Below are positions 33,449 to 42,087 of a stretch of DNA of 63,045 bases, piece by piece (within the stretch, counting starts at the first letter, position 1; the number at the start of each line of letters is the position of its first letter). Under the pieces are notes generated by a model that was given only the letters and a program-made list of their open reading frames with translations, made no database searches and had not been told where the DNA came from. Origin of the DNA: an uncultured bacterium (GTDB lineage: Bacteria; Bacillota; Clostridia; Oscillospirales; Acutalibacteraceae); NCBI GenBank assembly GCA_934875675.1, contig CAKXIK010000008.1, positions 1 through 63,045 of the forward strand. The letters run 5' to 3'. Made by a program: the position numbers and the translations under genes.

Positions 33449-34822
33449 ATGATGAAAAAATATGATCATTTGGTAATTGGGTTTGGTAAGGCGGGAAAAA
33501 CACTTGCCGTAACGCTGGCAAAAGCAGGGCAGAAGGTTGCTCTGGTAGAACGTTCTGCCGCAATGTATGGAGGAACCTGTATCAATGTGGCATGCATCCC
33601 CACTAAATCACTGGAAAACAGTGCCCGCTTTTCTGCCGCGCAGGGAGGAGATTTTGAAGCAAAGGCAGATCGATACCGTTCAGCAATTGCGGAAAAGCGC
33701 AGACTGACCCAAATGCTGCGCAAAAAAAATTACGATAAAGTAATTTCTGCCGGTGTCGAGGTATTTACAGGCGAAGCGTCATTTCTTAATGCGCATCAGG
33801 TGCAGGTGTCGCTTGCGGGCGGGGATAACGAGATGATTGATGCAGAAAATATTTATATCAACACCGGTGCACGGCCGATCGTTCCTTCCATTCCGGGAAT
33901 CGGGAACAACCGATTTGTTTATACGAGTGAAACACTGATGGAGCGGGAAGAGCTTCCTGCCCGACTGGTCATCATAGGCGGAGGATATATTGGACTGGAG
34001 TTTGCGTCCTATTTTGCAAACTTTGGTTCTGCAGTGACGGTTTTGCAGGATGGGGAACACTTTCTTCCTCGTGAAGACAGCGAAATTGCCGATGCAGTCC
34101 TGCAAAACCTTTCCGCAAGAGGAATCGGGATCCTGCGCTCTGTCAAGGTTATAGCGGTGCAGCAACTGGCAGACGGTGCCCAGGTGCAGATCGAAAGCAA
34201 CGGAGTAAAGCAGGTTCTGGAAGCCGATGCAGTGCTAATTGCTACCGGGCGTCGCCCCAATCTGGATGGGCTGCATCCCGAAGCAGCCGGTTTGAAGGTA
34301 ACCCCGCGCGGTGCAATTCAAACAGATGAGCATCTGCGTACCAATGTGCCGCACATTTGGGCAATGGGTGATGTTGCCGGCGGATTGCAGTTTACCTATA
34401 TTTCTCTGGATGATTTCCGTATTGTGAAAAGCCAGCTTTTGGGGGATGGCAGCAGAACCACACAAAACCGTGGTGCGGTACCCTACAGCGTTTTTTTGGA
34501 TCCGCCGTTTTCGCGTGTCGGTCTTTCCGAGGAGGAAGCGCGTGCAAAGGGCTACGAGGTAAAAATTGCCCGGCTTCCCGTTGCTGCCGTGCCAAAAGCG
34601 CAGGTGCTCCGCAAGCCGGAGGGAATTCTCAAAGCAGTGATCGATGGAAAAACAGGACAGCTGCTGGGCGCGCATCTGTTCTGTGCGGAGTCACATGAAA
34701 TGATTAATCTACTCAAGCTTTCTATGGATGCAAAAATTGCGTATCCAGTGCTGCGTGACGCAATTTTTACCCATCCCACCATGAGTGAAGCACTCAATGA
34801 TTTATTTGCTGCCGTTGAATAA
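33449..34822 (+). CDS. RclA-like flavoprotein disulfide reductase
   Basis: The product has 457 residues, with AAAGGAAG before tandem ATG codons. It belongs to the class I pyridine-nucleotide disulfide oxidoreductases: FAD-binding GFGKAGKTLAVTLAKAG, the active pair CINVAC (Cys44 and Cys49), NAD-binding IIGGGYIGLEFASYFA, and the C-terminal interface THPTMSEAL. The segment MYGGTCINVACIPTK matches RclA, the reactive-chlorine-responsive Cu(II) reductase, better than lipoamide or mercuric reductases; no N-terminal metal-binding domain is present. The substrate is an inference. It follows the Rrf2 gene and precedes a CcdA-TlpA fusion. Confidence 0.9.
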   Translation: MMKKYDHLVIGFGKAGKTLAVTLAKAGQKVALVERSAAMYGGTCINVACIPTKSLENSARFSAAQGGDFEAKADRYRSAIAEKRRLTQMLRKKNYDKVISAGVEVFTGEASFLNAHQVQVSLAGGDNEMIDAENIYINTGARPIVPSIPGIGNNRFVYTSETLMEREELPARLVIIGGGYIGLEFASYFANFGSAVTVLQDGEHFLPREDSEIADAVLQNLSARGIGILRSVKVIAVQQLADGAQVQIESNGVKQVLEADAVLIATGRRPNLDGLHPEAAGLKVTPRGAIQTDEHLRTNVPHIWAMGDVAGGLQFTYISLDDFRIVKSQLLGDGSRTTQNRGAVPYSVFLDPPFSRVGLSEEEARAKGYEVKIARLPVAAVPKAQVLRKPEGILKAVIDGKTGQLLGAHLFCAESHEMINLLKLSMDAKIAYPVLRDAIFTHPTMSEALNDLFAAVE

Positions 34823-34840
34823 GAAACGAAGAGGTGACTT

Positions 34841-36163
34841 ATGGGTTTTTCAATTGAAACAGGCGTTTCGGCGCTGACCGTTTTTTTGCAGGGCTTGCTC
34901 AGCTTTTTTTCGCCCTGTGTGTTGCCGCTGGTCCCGCTCTATATCAGTTATCTTGCAGGTGGTGCAAAGGAGACGGATGCGCACGGAAATATTCGGTATC
35001 CACGGCGCAAGGTGCTCTTTAATACGGTGTTTTTTGTGCTTGGAGTCAGCTTTGCATTTTTTACACTGGGATTTGGCTTTACCGCTCTGGGCAAATTTTT
35101 CAGTGGTAACCGCATCTGGTTTGCGCGCATCAGCGGAATCATTATGATTCTGTTCGGATTGTATCAGCTTGGGGTATTTGGCAAGCAGGGAGCACTCAGC
35201 AGAGAACATCGCATCCCGTTTCAGCTGAATCGTTGGGCAATGGGACCGCTGCCTGCGCTGCTGCTCGGATTTACCTTCAGCTTTGCGTGGACGCCCTGCG
35301 TTGGCCCAACTTTGGGCAGTGTACTGCTGATGGCAGGCTCCTCCGGGTCTGCTGCCAAAGGTTTTCTGTTGATTGGTGTTTATACGCTCGGGTTTGTGCT
35401 GCCGTTTCTTGCAGTAGGCTTATTCACCGGCGCGGTGCTTAGCTTTTTCAAGGCGCATCAAAAGGTTGTCCGCTACACCGTCAAGGCAGGAGCAATGTTG
35501 TTGATTTTAATGGGCATCATGACGCTGACCGGGTGGATGAACGGTGTGACCAATTATCTTTCTGCACCAAACTCGGGTTCGGAGAGCAGTACTTCTTCCA
35601 ATGTTTCTTCCGTGGAATCGGGTTCGGTATCCTCTCAGCCTGCTTTGTCCGAATCAATGGCTGCAAGCGAGGAGAGAACATCCTCGGCAGAGGCATCCGG
35701 CGCAGCGGAGGAGAAGGTTTACCCTGCGCCTGATTTTACCTTGGTTGATCAATTTGGCAACACACATAAGCTTTCCGATTACCGCGGTAAAACCGTATTT
35801 TTAAACTTCTGGGCAACGTGGTGCCCGCCTTGCCGCGGTGAAATGCCGGATATACAGGCACTCTATGAAAAATACGGAAAAAACAACGATGACTTGATTG
35901 TGCTGGGTGTTGCTGGACCAAATGTGGGCAGCGAGGGAGATCGTGACGATATTGCCGCGTTTCTTTCCCAAAACGGATACAGCTTCCCCGTGGTAATGGA
36001 CGAGGGCGGTCAGATTCAGGCGCAGTATGGCATCAGCGCCTTTCCAACCACATTTATGATCGATAAGGATGGTAATATATTCGGGTATGTGGCAAGTGCG
36101 CTTTCCAGTGATATCATGGAAAGTATTGTTCAGCAGACCATGAGCGGCAAGCGCGCGGAATAA
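34841..36163 (+). CDS. CcdA-like membrane electron carrier fused to a TlpA-like thioredoxin
   Basis: The product has 440 residues, with AGAGGTGA before the ATG. Residues about 1-235 form a CcdA/DsbD-type module with six or more spans and the paired-Cys segments FFSPCVLPLVPLY and FAWTPCVGPTLGS, which carry electrons across the membrane. A Ser/Glu-rich linker (about 240-295) leads to an extracytoplasmic thioredoxin fold with FWATWCPPCRGEMP (Cys328 and Cys331) and the cis-Pro segment AFPTTFMI. The fusion delivers cytosolic reducing power directly to an external thiol reductase. It ends the Rrf2 operon. Confidence 0.94.
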   Translation: MGFSIETGVSALTVFLQGLLSFFSPCVLPLVPLYISYLAGGAKETDAHGNIRYPRRKVLFNTVFFVLGVSFAFFTLGFGFTALGKFFSGNRIWFARISGIIMILFGLYQLGVFGKQGALSREHRIPFQLNRWAMGPLPALLLGFTFSFAWTPCVGPTLGSVLLMAGSSGSAAKGFLLIGVYTLGFVLPFLAVGLFTGAVLSFFKAHQKVVRYTVKAGAMLLILMGIMTLTGWMNGVTNYLSAPNSGSESSTSSNVSSVESGSVSSQPALSESMAASEERTSSAEASGAAEEKVYPAPDFTLVDQFGNTHKLSDYRGKTVFLNFWATWCPPCRGEMPDIQALYEKYGKNNDDLIVLGVAGPNVGSEGDRDDIAAFLSQNGYSFPVVMDEGGQIQAQYGISAFPTTFMIDKDGNIFGYVASALSSDIMESIVQQTMSGKRAE

Positions 36164-36176
36164 CAGGGAGAGATAA

Positions 36177-36974
36177 TCAATCTGCCGGTTGGATTGGTTC
36201 TCCCTGCGCCCGTTCCCGATATTGCCGCGGAGTGCAGCCAAGGCTTTTTTTGAATTGGCGTGCAAAGCTGCTTGCGTCGGGAAAGCCGGATTTTTCTCCG
36301 ATGTCAGAAATGGTCTCATCCGTCTGCGAGAGCAGCTCGCATGCCACGGAAAGCTTGACCATCAGGCGGTATTGCAATACCCCGTATCCGGTAATTTCTT
36401 TAAAGCTGTGAGAAAGATAAAAGACACTCAGATGAAACTGCTCGGCAAGCTCGCCGAGCAGTATTTTTTCGCTCAAATTTTGTTCCAGCGCATATTGCAC
36501 GCGGCGAACCGTTTGTGCAGTGCTGCTGCCGGAGGGAAAAAACTCGGGTGCGTTGCGGTAAAGCAGCAGGAGAAGTGATTGCAGAAGCCAGATTCCGCCG
36601 TCTGCCGGTTCTTCCCGGTGCTGAGCCTCGGCAAGCAGAAGCTCAAATAGGGTTTGCATCGGCTGCAAAAAATCGCTCACATCAATCACCTGAAATTGCG
36701 GTGCAAAAAACAGCTGCAGCCGTTCGCTTCCCGTGGAGAGCATCTCAGGACGCAAGGTCAGCACATATCGTTCATATTCTCCCGATGCGGTGACGGCGTG
36801 TTTTTCCAGATGACCGATGGAGACGAGCGCCGGTGCCGCAATCCGGTGTTCCCCGGTAGAATTTTTCAGGATTGCCGTGCCGGAAACAATCAGAATCAAT
36901 TCATGCTCGTCGTGCTCATGGATGGAAAACCCCTGTGGAAGGATGCTGTAGGAAACACTGGTGATGCAGTTCAT
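36177..36974 (-). CDS. AraC-family transcriptional regulator with cupin sensor domain
   Basis: The product has 265 residues from the ATG at 36974, behind GGAGT; the GTG at 36983 overlaps that site. The N-terminal cupin (FSIHEHDEHELILIVSGTAIL) is the presumed ligand domain. The C-terminal two HTH motifs are LLGELAEQFHLSVFYLSHSFKEITG and ISDIGEKSGFPDASSFARQFKKSLGCTPRQYRE (named by their ends). The gene is divergent from the five-gene redox cluster at 37162 and probably activates it through TTTGCATA repeats between them. Confidence 0.93.
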   Translation of the reverse strand: MNCITSVSYSILPQGFSIHEHDEHELILIVSGTAILKNSTGEHRIAAPALVSIGHLEKHAVTASGEYERYVLTLRPEMLSTGSERLQLFFAPQFQVIDVSDFLQPMQTLFELLLAEAQHREEPADGGIWLLQSLLLLLYRNAPEFFPSGSSTAQTVRRVQYALEQNLSEKILLGELAEQFHLSVFYLSHSFKEITGYGVLQYRLMVKLSVACELLSQTDETISDIGEKSGFPDASSFARQFKKSLGCTPRQYRERAQGEPIQPAD

Positions 36975-36998
36975 GGTAAACACTCCATTTCAGCAAGA

Positions 36999-37128
36999 TT
37001 TGCATAGTTTGCAGCAAGAAGCATATAGAAAAACAGAATAATTACATTATATAATGAATTTGAAAAGTTGCAACCATTTGCATATTCTTGTTCCTGTATG
37101 TTCAAACCCCAAGAACAATATTTGCATA
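36999..37128. promoter_or_regulatory. AraC-gene/redox-cluster intergenic region with three TTTGCATA repeats
   Basis: TTTGCATA occurs at 36999-37006, 37077-37084 and 37121-37128, all in the same direction; the last two continue TTCTTG and TCTTGTG. A TATAAT at 37050-37055 could be the -10 box of the forward operon, but no good -35 box stands before it, as expected for an activator-dependent promoter. Confidence 0.6.
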
Positions 37129-37161
37129 TCTTGTGCAATCAACCGGAAAGGAAAGATCATC

Positions 37162-38478
37162 ATGGCACATAATGTTCCAACAACACCGGAGCAGTTTCAA
37201 GCTGACTGCGCCGGGCAAAACATCTCGCTTCCGTTTGAATCGGATACCGCTGTGCTGGGCAGCAAAATCACCGTGAAGAAAACGGATTTTGCCAACCGGA
37301 TTGTTTATCAGGCGATGGAGGGCTGTGACGGAACACCGGAAGGGATTCCCGGCGAGCTGACCCGCAGACGTTATCTTCGTTTTGCCGAGGGCGGAGCGGG
37401 ATTAATCTGGTTTGAAGCCACCGCAGTTGTCAGGGAAGGCCGCGCCAATCCGCGCCAAATGTTCCTCGATGAAAACACACTGGACGCATACCGCCGCATC
37501 GTGGAGGAAATCAAGGAAACCGGAATGAAGGCGAACGGCTTTGAGCCTGTCGTGTTCTGTCAGCTGACCCATTCAGGACGCTATAGCAAGCCCAACGGCA
37601 CACCTGACCCGATTATTGCCTATCACAATCCCGTGCTGGAGGAAAAAGCTCCGGTGGATGATTCCCACATTATTACGGATGACCAGCTCGACCGGGTCAG
37701 CGAGAAGCTGGCTGCCGGTGCGGTTCTGGCACAAAAGGCAGGCTTTGACGGTGCCGATATTAAATCCTGCCACCGTTATCTGCTCAGCGAACTGCTTTCG
37801 GGCTATCAGCGCGACGGAAAATACGGCGGAAGCTTTGAAAACCGCACCAGAATGCTGCGCCAGACAGCAGCCGATGCCATTGCCCGATGCCCGCAGGATT
37901 TTATTATTACATCCCGCCTCAATGCCTACGACGGTCTTGCCTATCCGAATGGCTTTGGCGTTACCCCAGAAAGCGGAACTACACCGGATTTCACCGAGGC
38001 AATTGCACTGGTGCAGGCACTGGAAGAAATTGGCATGACAATGATTGATATCACCATGGGGAACCCCTATTTCAATCCGCACATTAACCGCCCGTTTGCA
38101 AGCGGAACGTATGTCCCGCCCGAGCATCCGCTCTGCGGCGTGAACCGTATGCTTGCCGGAACGGCACAGATTCGCAAAAACGTCAAGATTCCGGTCATCT
38201 GCTCCGGAATCAGCTGGCTGGGTGCGGTTTCTCCCAACGTTATGGCAGGCTGCATCCAGAACAATTGGTTCGAGTTTGCAGGCTACGGCCGTGAATCTAT
38301 CGCATATCCCGATGCGGCAAAGGATATTTGCACAACGGGTGCGCTGAATCCGAAAAAGCTTTGCATCACATGTGGAAAATGCACCGAAATTATGCGTGCG
38401 GGCGGAACTCCCGGCTGCGTGATTCGCGACAGTGCAACGTATCTTCCGATTTATAAAGAGCGCTGCATGAAACCGTAA
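37162..38478 (+). CDS. Old-yellow-enzyme type NADH:flavin oxidoreductase with Fe-S motif
   Basis: The product has 438 residues from the ATG at 37162, 9 bases behind AAAGGA. The FMN-binding TIM barrel shows FANRIVYQAMEGCDGTPEG, GLIWFEATAVVREGR, QLTHSGRYSKPNG, DIKSCHRYLLSELLSG and KIPVICSGISWLGA. Near the end C401-x2-C404-x2-C407-x11-C419 matches the [4Fe-4S] ligands of 2,4-dienoyl-CoA reductase and related enzymes. The C-terminal FAD/NAD domains of those enzymes are missing, so electrons must come from a partner. The FAD protein two genes downstream is a candidate. The likely reaction is reduction of an activated C=C bond. Confidence 0.9.
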   Translation: MAHNVPTTPEQFQADCAGQNISLPFESDTAVLGSKITVKKTDFANRIVYQAMEGCDGTPEGIPGELTRRRYLRFAEGGAGLIWFEATAVVREGRANPRQMFLDENTLDAYRRIVEEIKETGMKANGFEPVVFCQLTHSGRYSKPNGTPDPIIAYHNPVLEEKAPVDDSHIITDDQLDRVSEKLAAGAVLAQKAGFDGADIKSCHRYLLSELLSGYQRDGKYGGSFENRTRMLRQTAADAIARCPQDFIITSRLNAYDGLAYPNGFGVTPESGTTPDFTEAIALVQALEEIGMTMIDITMGNPYFNPHINRPFASGTYVPPEHPLCGVNRMLAGTAQIRKNVKIPVICSGISWLGAVSPNVMAGCIQNNWFEFAGYGRESIAYPDAAKDICTTGALNPKKLCITCGKCTEIMRAGGTPGCVIRDSATYLPIYKERCMKP

Positions 38479-38525
38479 TTTTGAAGGCTTGGTTCACAAT
38501 TAATCATAAAAAAGGAGCGATTCTT

Positions 38526-39281
38526 ATGAAAAAGACTGCACTTGTTACCGGAGCTGCCGGTGGAATTGGCTTTGCAACCGTACAAAAGCTGCTGGAAAAA
38601 GGATTTTTTGTATTTGGCATGGATGTTCTGCCGGAGGAAACTGCCGCACCAAAATTTTCCGGGCTGTCCGATGTTCGCTATCTGCAGGGCAACCTGAGCG
38701 ATGCTGCCGACCGCGAGCGGTTGGTTGCTACCGTCGTGCAGGAGGGCGGCAGGCTGGATGTGCTGGTCAACGTTGCCGGTGTCGCGCCGAAGGTTCGTCG
38801 CGATCTGCTGGAAATGACCGAGGAAAGCTATGATTTCGTTATGAATATTAACACCAAGGGTACGCTGTTTTTGACACAGCTCGTGGCACGTCAGATGCTG
38901 CAGCAGGAAAAAACCGACGGCATCCGCGGATATATTGTCAATATTTCCTCCTGCTCAGCATACACAAGCTCCATCAGCCGCGGTGAATACTGCATTTCCA
39001 AAGCAGGTCTTTCCATGGTGACGATGCTGTTTGCCGACCGCCTTGCCGGAGAGGGAATCCCGGTCAATGAAATCTGCCCCGGTGTTATCCGCACCGGAAT
39101 GACTGCCACCGTGCAGGAAAAGTATGACCGTCTGATTGAGGGCGGCTTGATTCCGATTGCCCGCTGGGGTGAGCCGGAGGATATTGCCAAGGCGGTTGAT
39201 GTGCTGTGCAGCGGTGCTTTGGGATATACAACCGGTCAGTCTATTTTGGTGGATGGCGGTATGCATATCCGCAAGCTGTAA
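38526..39281 (+). CDS. Short-chain dehydrogenase/reductase
   Basis: The product has 251 residues from the ATG at 38526, 9 bases behind AAAGGAG. The classical SDR pattern is complete: TGAAGGIGFA for cofactor, NVAGV, catalytic Ser in VNISSCSAY, the YCISK Tyr/Lys pair, and the PG segment EICPGVIRTGM. The C-terminus GYTTGQSILVDGGMH is common in sugar and ketoacyl reductases. It should interconvert a ketone and an alcohol in the pathway encoded by this operon. Confidence 0.95.
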   Translation: MKKTALVTGAAGGIGFATVQKLLEKGFFVFGMDVLPEETAAPKFSGLSDVRYLQGNLSDAADRERLVATVVQEGGRLDVLVNVAGVAPKVRRDLLEMTEESYDFVMNINTKGTLFLTQLVARQMLQQEKTDGIRGYIVNISSCSAYTSSISRGEYCISKAGLSMVTMLFADRLAGEGIPVNEICPGVIRTGMTATVQEKYDRLIEGGLIPIARWGEPEDIAKAVDVLCSGALGYTTGQSILVDGGMHIRKL

Positions 39282-39307
39282 AAACCGGCAGAAAGGGTGC
39301 AACGCAA

Positions 39308-41263
39308 ATGAAATGGGATGTTTTTGAAATAGACGGGCTGAAAATCCCGCTCGCAACACTGAATACGGTTGTGGTCGGCACCGGAGCGGCAGGCTATAAT
39401 GCAGCATTGCGCCTGGCTGACTGCGGCGTTGAGGATATTGCAATCATAACCGAGGGCGTCACAGCCGGAACCTCGCGCAACACAGGCTCGGATAAGCAAA
39501 CCTATTACAAGCTCAGCCTGAGCGGCGACTGCCCCGATTCTCCCCATGCAATGGCAGAGGATCTTTTTGCGGGCAAATGTGTGGATGGCGACATTGCCTA
39601 TGCGGAGGCTGCGCTTTCAGTGCGCTGCTTCCTGCATCTTTCAGAGCTGGGCGTGCCGTTTCCGGTGAACCGCTTCGGCGAATATGTGGGCTACAAAACC
39701 GACCACGACCCGCGCACCAGAGCCACCTCCGCCGGACCGCTGACCTCCAAGCTGATGACAGAATGCTTGCAGAATGCAGTGGAAGAGAAAAAAATTCCGG
39801 TGCTGGATCGTATGCTTGTCATCAAGGTTCTCAAAGCGGGCGAAAGGGTTTGTGGTCTGCTTGCGCTGAACCTGAACGGCTGCAAGAAGGAAACCGAGCG
39901 TTTTGTGCTGCTGCGCTGCAGCAATGTGATTTTTGCCACCGGTGGTCCTGCGGGAATTTATGCCGATACGGTGTATCCCTGCGGTCATTTTGGCAGCAGC
40001 GGTGTGATGTTTGAAGCAGGGGTCAAGGGCAAAAACCTGACCGAATGGCAGTATGGGCTTGCCTCCAAAGCACCCCGATGGAATGTGTCCGGTACCTATA
40101 TGCAGGTGCTTCCCACCTTCGTTTCAGTAGATCCGGATGGCACGGAGCATGAGTTTTTGACGGAGTATTATCCCGATTTGGGAAGCTGCCTTTCTGCGGT
40201 GTTCAAAAAGGGCTACGAATGGCCGTTCGACAGCCGTAAAGCCCAAAACGGCTCTTCGGTGGTTGATTTGTTGGTTTACCGCGAAACGGTTGTGCTTGGC
40301 AGAAAGGTTTTCCTCGATTTCCGCCGCAATCCGTATGGACTGAAGGAGTTGCCGTTTGAGCAGCTTACCGCCGAGGCGGAGGAATATCTGCGCAATGCCG
40401 AGGCATGCTTCGGTACGCCGATTGAACGCCTGTTCCACATGAACGAGCCGGCGGTTGCACTTTATCGTTCCAAGGGTGTCGATCTGGAAACCGAACGGTT
40501 GGAAATCGCACTTTGCGCACAGCATAACAACGGCGGTGTGTCGGCAGATCTCTGGTGGCAGACGGAGGTTCCCGGCTTGTTTGCAGCAGGAGAAGCAGTT
40601 GGCAGCCACGGCGTTTATCGTCCGGGCGGCAGTGCGCTCAATGCAGGGCAGGTCGGTTCAACCCGTGCTGCAGAATATATTGCACATCACAATGATGCGG
40701 CCCTTTGCTCCAGCGAAGAGTTTGCCGCCGTGAGCGAACCGGTTATGCGGGAAAATATTGATTTTTGCCGCGCGGTATATGGCGAGAAGGAAAATGTGGG
40801 TACCATTCTGCGCAGCACACAGGCAGAAATGAGCCGGGTAGGCGGTGCTATCCGTGATCCGGAGGGCTTTGCAGAGGTGATTGAGAAAAACCGCAGGCTG
40901 TTGGCGAATCTGCGGGAAAAAATCCGCGTCTCCAGCTCCGGCGGTCTTGCAAACACGTATCGTCTGCGGGATATCCTGATTTCTCAAATCATGTATCTCT
41001 CCGCCATGCAGGATTATGCCGCAAGGGGCGGAAAATCGCGTGGTTCTGCGATTTATCGTTCTGCCACTGGCATTGCACCGCAGGGTTTGGAGCAATTCTG
41101 TTTTGAGCCGGATGGCGGAGAGCTGGACAGCCTTGTGCAAGAGGTTGTTTTTGCGCAGCCGCAATGCAAAAGCAGTGTCCGCCCGGTGAGACCCTTGCCG
41201 GAGGGCGGCGGATTTTTTGAAAATGTGTGGCGCAGATTCCGCGAAGACGGAAACGTTTATTAA
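39308..41263 (+). CDS. FAD-dependent flavoprotein, fumarate reductase/succinate dehydrogenase-like
   Basis: The product has 651 residues from the ATG at 39308, behind GAAAGGG. The N-terminal dinucleotide fold is VVGTGAAGYNAALRLAD, and a FAD-contact segment is TAGTSRNTGSDKQTYYKL. The C-terminal end of the FAD domain is HGVYRPGGSALNAGQVGSTRAAEYI, and a helical domain follows. The family reduces or oxidises C-C bonds next to carboxylates or ketones. The middle domain differs from true fumarate reductases and no heme or Fe-S partner is adjacent, so the substrate is unknown. It starts 26 bases after the SDR gene. Confidence 0.87.
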   Translation: MKWDVFEIDGLKIPLATLNTVVVGTGAAGYNAALRLADCGVEDIAIITEGVTAGTSRNTGSDKQTYYKLSLSGDCPDSPHAMAEDLFAGKCVDGDIAYAEAALSVRCFLHLSELGVPFPVNRFGEYVGYKTDHDPRTRATSAGPLTSKLMTECLQNAVEEKKIPVLDRMLVIKVLKAGERVCGLLALNLNGCKKETERFVLLRCSNVIFATGGPAGIYADTVYPCGHFGSSGVMFEAGVKGKNLTEWQYGLASKAPRWNVSGTYMQVLPTFVSVDPDGTEHEFLTEYYPDLGSCLSAVFKKGYEWPFDSRKAQNGSSVVDLLVYRETVVLGRKVFLDFRRNPYGLKELPFEQLTAEAEEYLRNAEACFGTPIERLFHMNEPAVALYRSKGVDLETERLEIALCAQHNNGGVSADLWWQTEVPGLFAAGEAVGSHGVYRPGGSALNAGQVGSTRAAEYIAHHNDAALCSSEEFAAVSEPVMRENIDFCRAVYGEKENVGTILRSTQAEMSRVGGAIRDPEGFAEVIEKNRRLLANLREKIRVSSSGGLANTYRLRDILISQIMYLSAMQDYAARGGKSRGSAIYRSATGIAPQGLEQFCFEPDGGELDSLVQEVVFAQPQCKSSVRPVRPLPEGGGFFENVWRRFREDGNVY

Positions 41264-41275
41264 GGAGGGACACAA

Positions 41276-42049
41276 ATGTTTCGGACAGGATTAGTGTCAA
41301 TCTCGTTTCGTCAGAATACGGTGGAGGAAATTGTTGCAGCAGTGCGGGAAGCCGGCTTGCAGGAAATTGAATGGGGCAGCGATGTGCACGTTTTGCCGGG
41401 AAATGAGCAAAGGACAGCCGCTGTCCGCGAGCTGATGGAGCAAAACGGACTGCGCACGGCAGCCTACGGCAGCTATTATGAGCTGGGTAAGTCAACCAAT
41501 CCGCAAGCGGACTTTGCACCGTATCTGCAAACCGCAATATGGCTCGGTGCACCGGTAATCCGCATTTGGGCGGGGAACAAGGACAGCGCACAGCTTAGTG
41601 AAGCGGAGTGGGATGCATTGGCAAATGAGGCGCGGTTGCTTGCAAGGATGGCTTTGGAGCAGGGAGTTAAGATTTCCCTCGAATGTCACCCCTATACGCT
41701 GACAGATGATTATGAGGCATCGCTGCGCTTTTTGCAGCTGGTGGATTGTGAAGGCTTGACGATGTATTGGCAGCCGAACCAGAACTGCTCCTTTGCATAT
41801 AATTTGCTTGCAGCAAAAGCACTTGCACCGGATACGACCAATCTGCACGTTTTTTCGTGGGATATGGTGAACGGAGTGCTGGAGCGTTATCCGTTGAGCA
41901 GGCATCAGGAGCGCTGGAAAGAATACCTGAATATTTTTGCTTCGACAGGCGGCAGTCATGCGTTGCTGCTTGAATTTATGCACGACGACAGATTGGAAAC
42001 GCTTAAAGAAACGGCAGCAACCCTTCTTGAGTGGACAAATGCCGAATAA
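41276..42049 (+). CDS. Sugar phosphate isomerase/epimerase-like TIM-barrel protein
   Basis: The product has 257 residues; AAGGAGGG lies closely upstream and the gene begins 12 bases after the FAD gene. It has the xylose-isomerase-like TIM barrel pattern: TGLVSISFRQNTVEEIVAAVREAGLQEIEWGSDVHV (first strand and helices), IRIWAGNKDSA, KISLECHPYTLTDDY (metal-ligand Glu region), MYWQPNQNC and HVFSWD. Members isomerise or epimerise sugars or cleave sugar derivatives with a divalent metal. Its role in this operon is unknown. Confidence 0.88.
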   Translation: MFRTGLVSISFRQNTVEEIVAAVREAGLQEIEWGSDVHVLPGNEQRTAAVRELMEQNGLRTAAYGSYYELGKSTNPQADFAPYLQTAIWLGAPVIRIWAGNKDSAQLSEAEWDALANEARLLARMALEQGVKISLECHPYTLTDDYEASLRFLQLVDCEGLTMYWQPNQNCSFAYNLLAAKALAPDTTNLHVFSWDMVNGVLERYPLSRHQERWKEYLNIFASTGGSHALLLEFMHDDRLETLKETAATLLEWTNAE

Positions 42050-42087
42050 AAATTTTTTTTAAAAACAAATGAACAGGAGTGAGCTTG

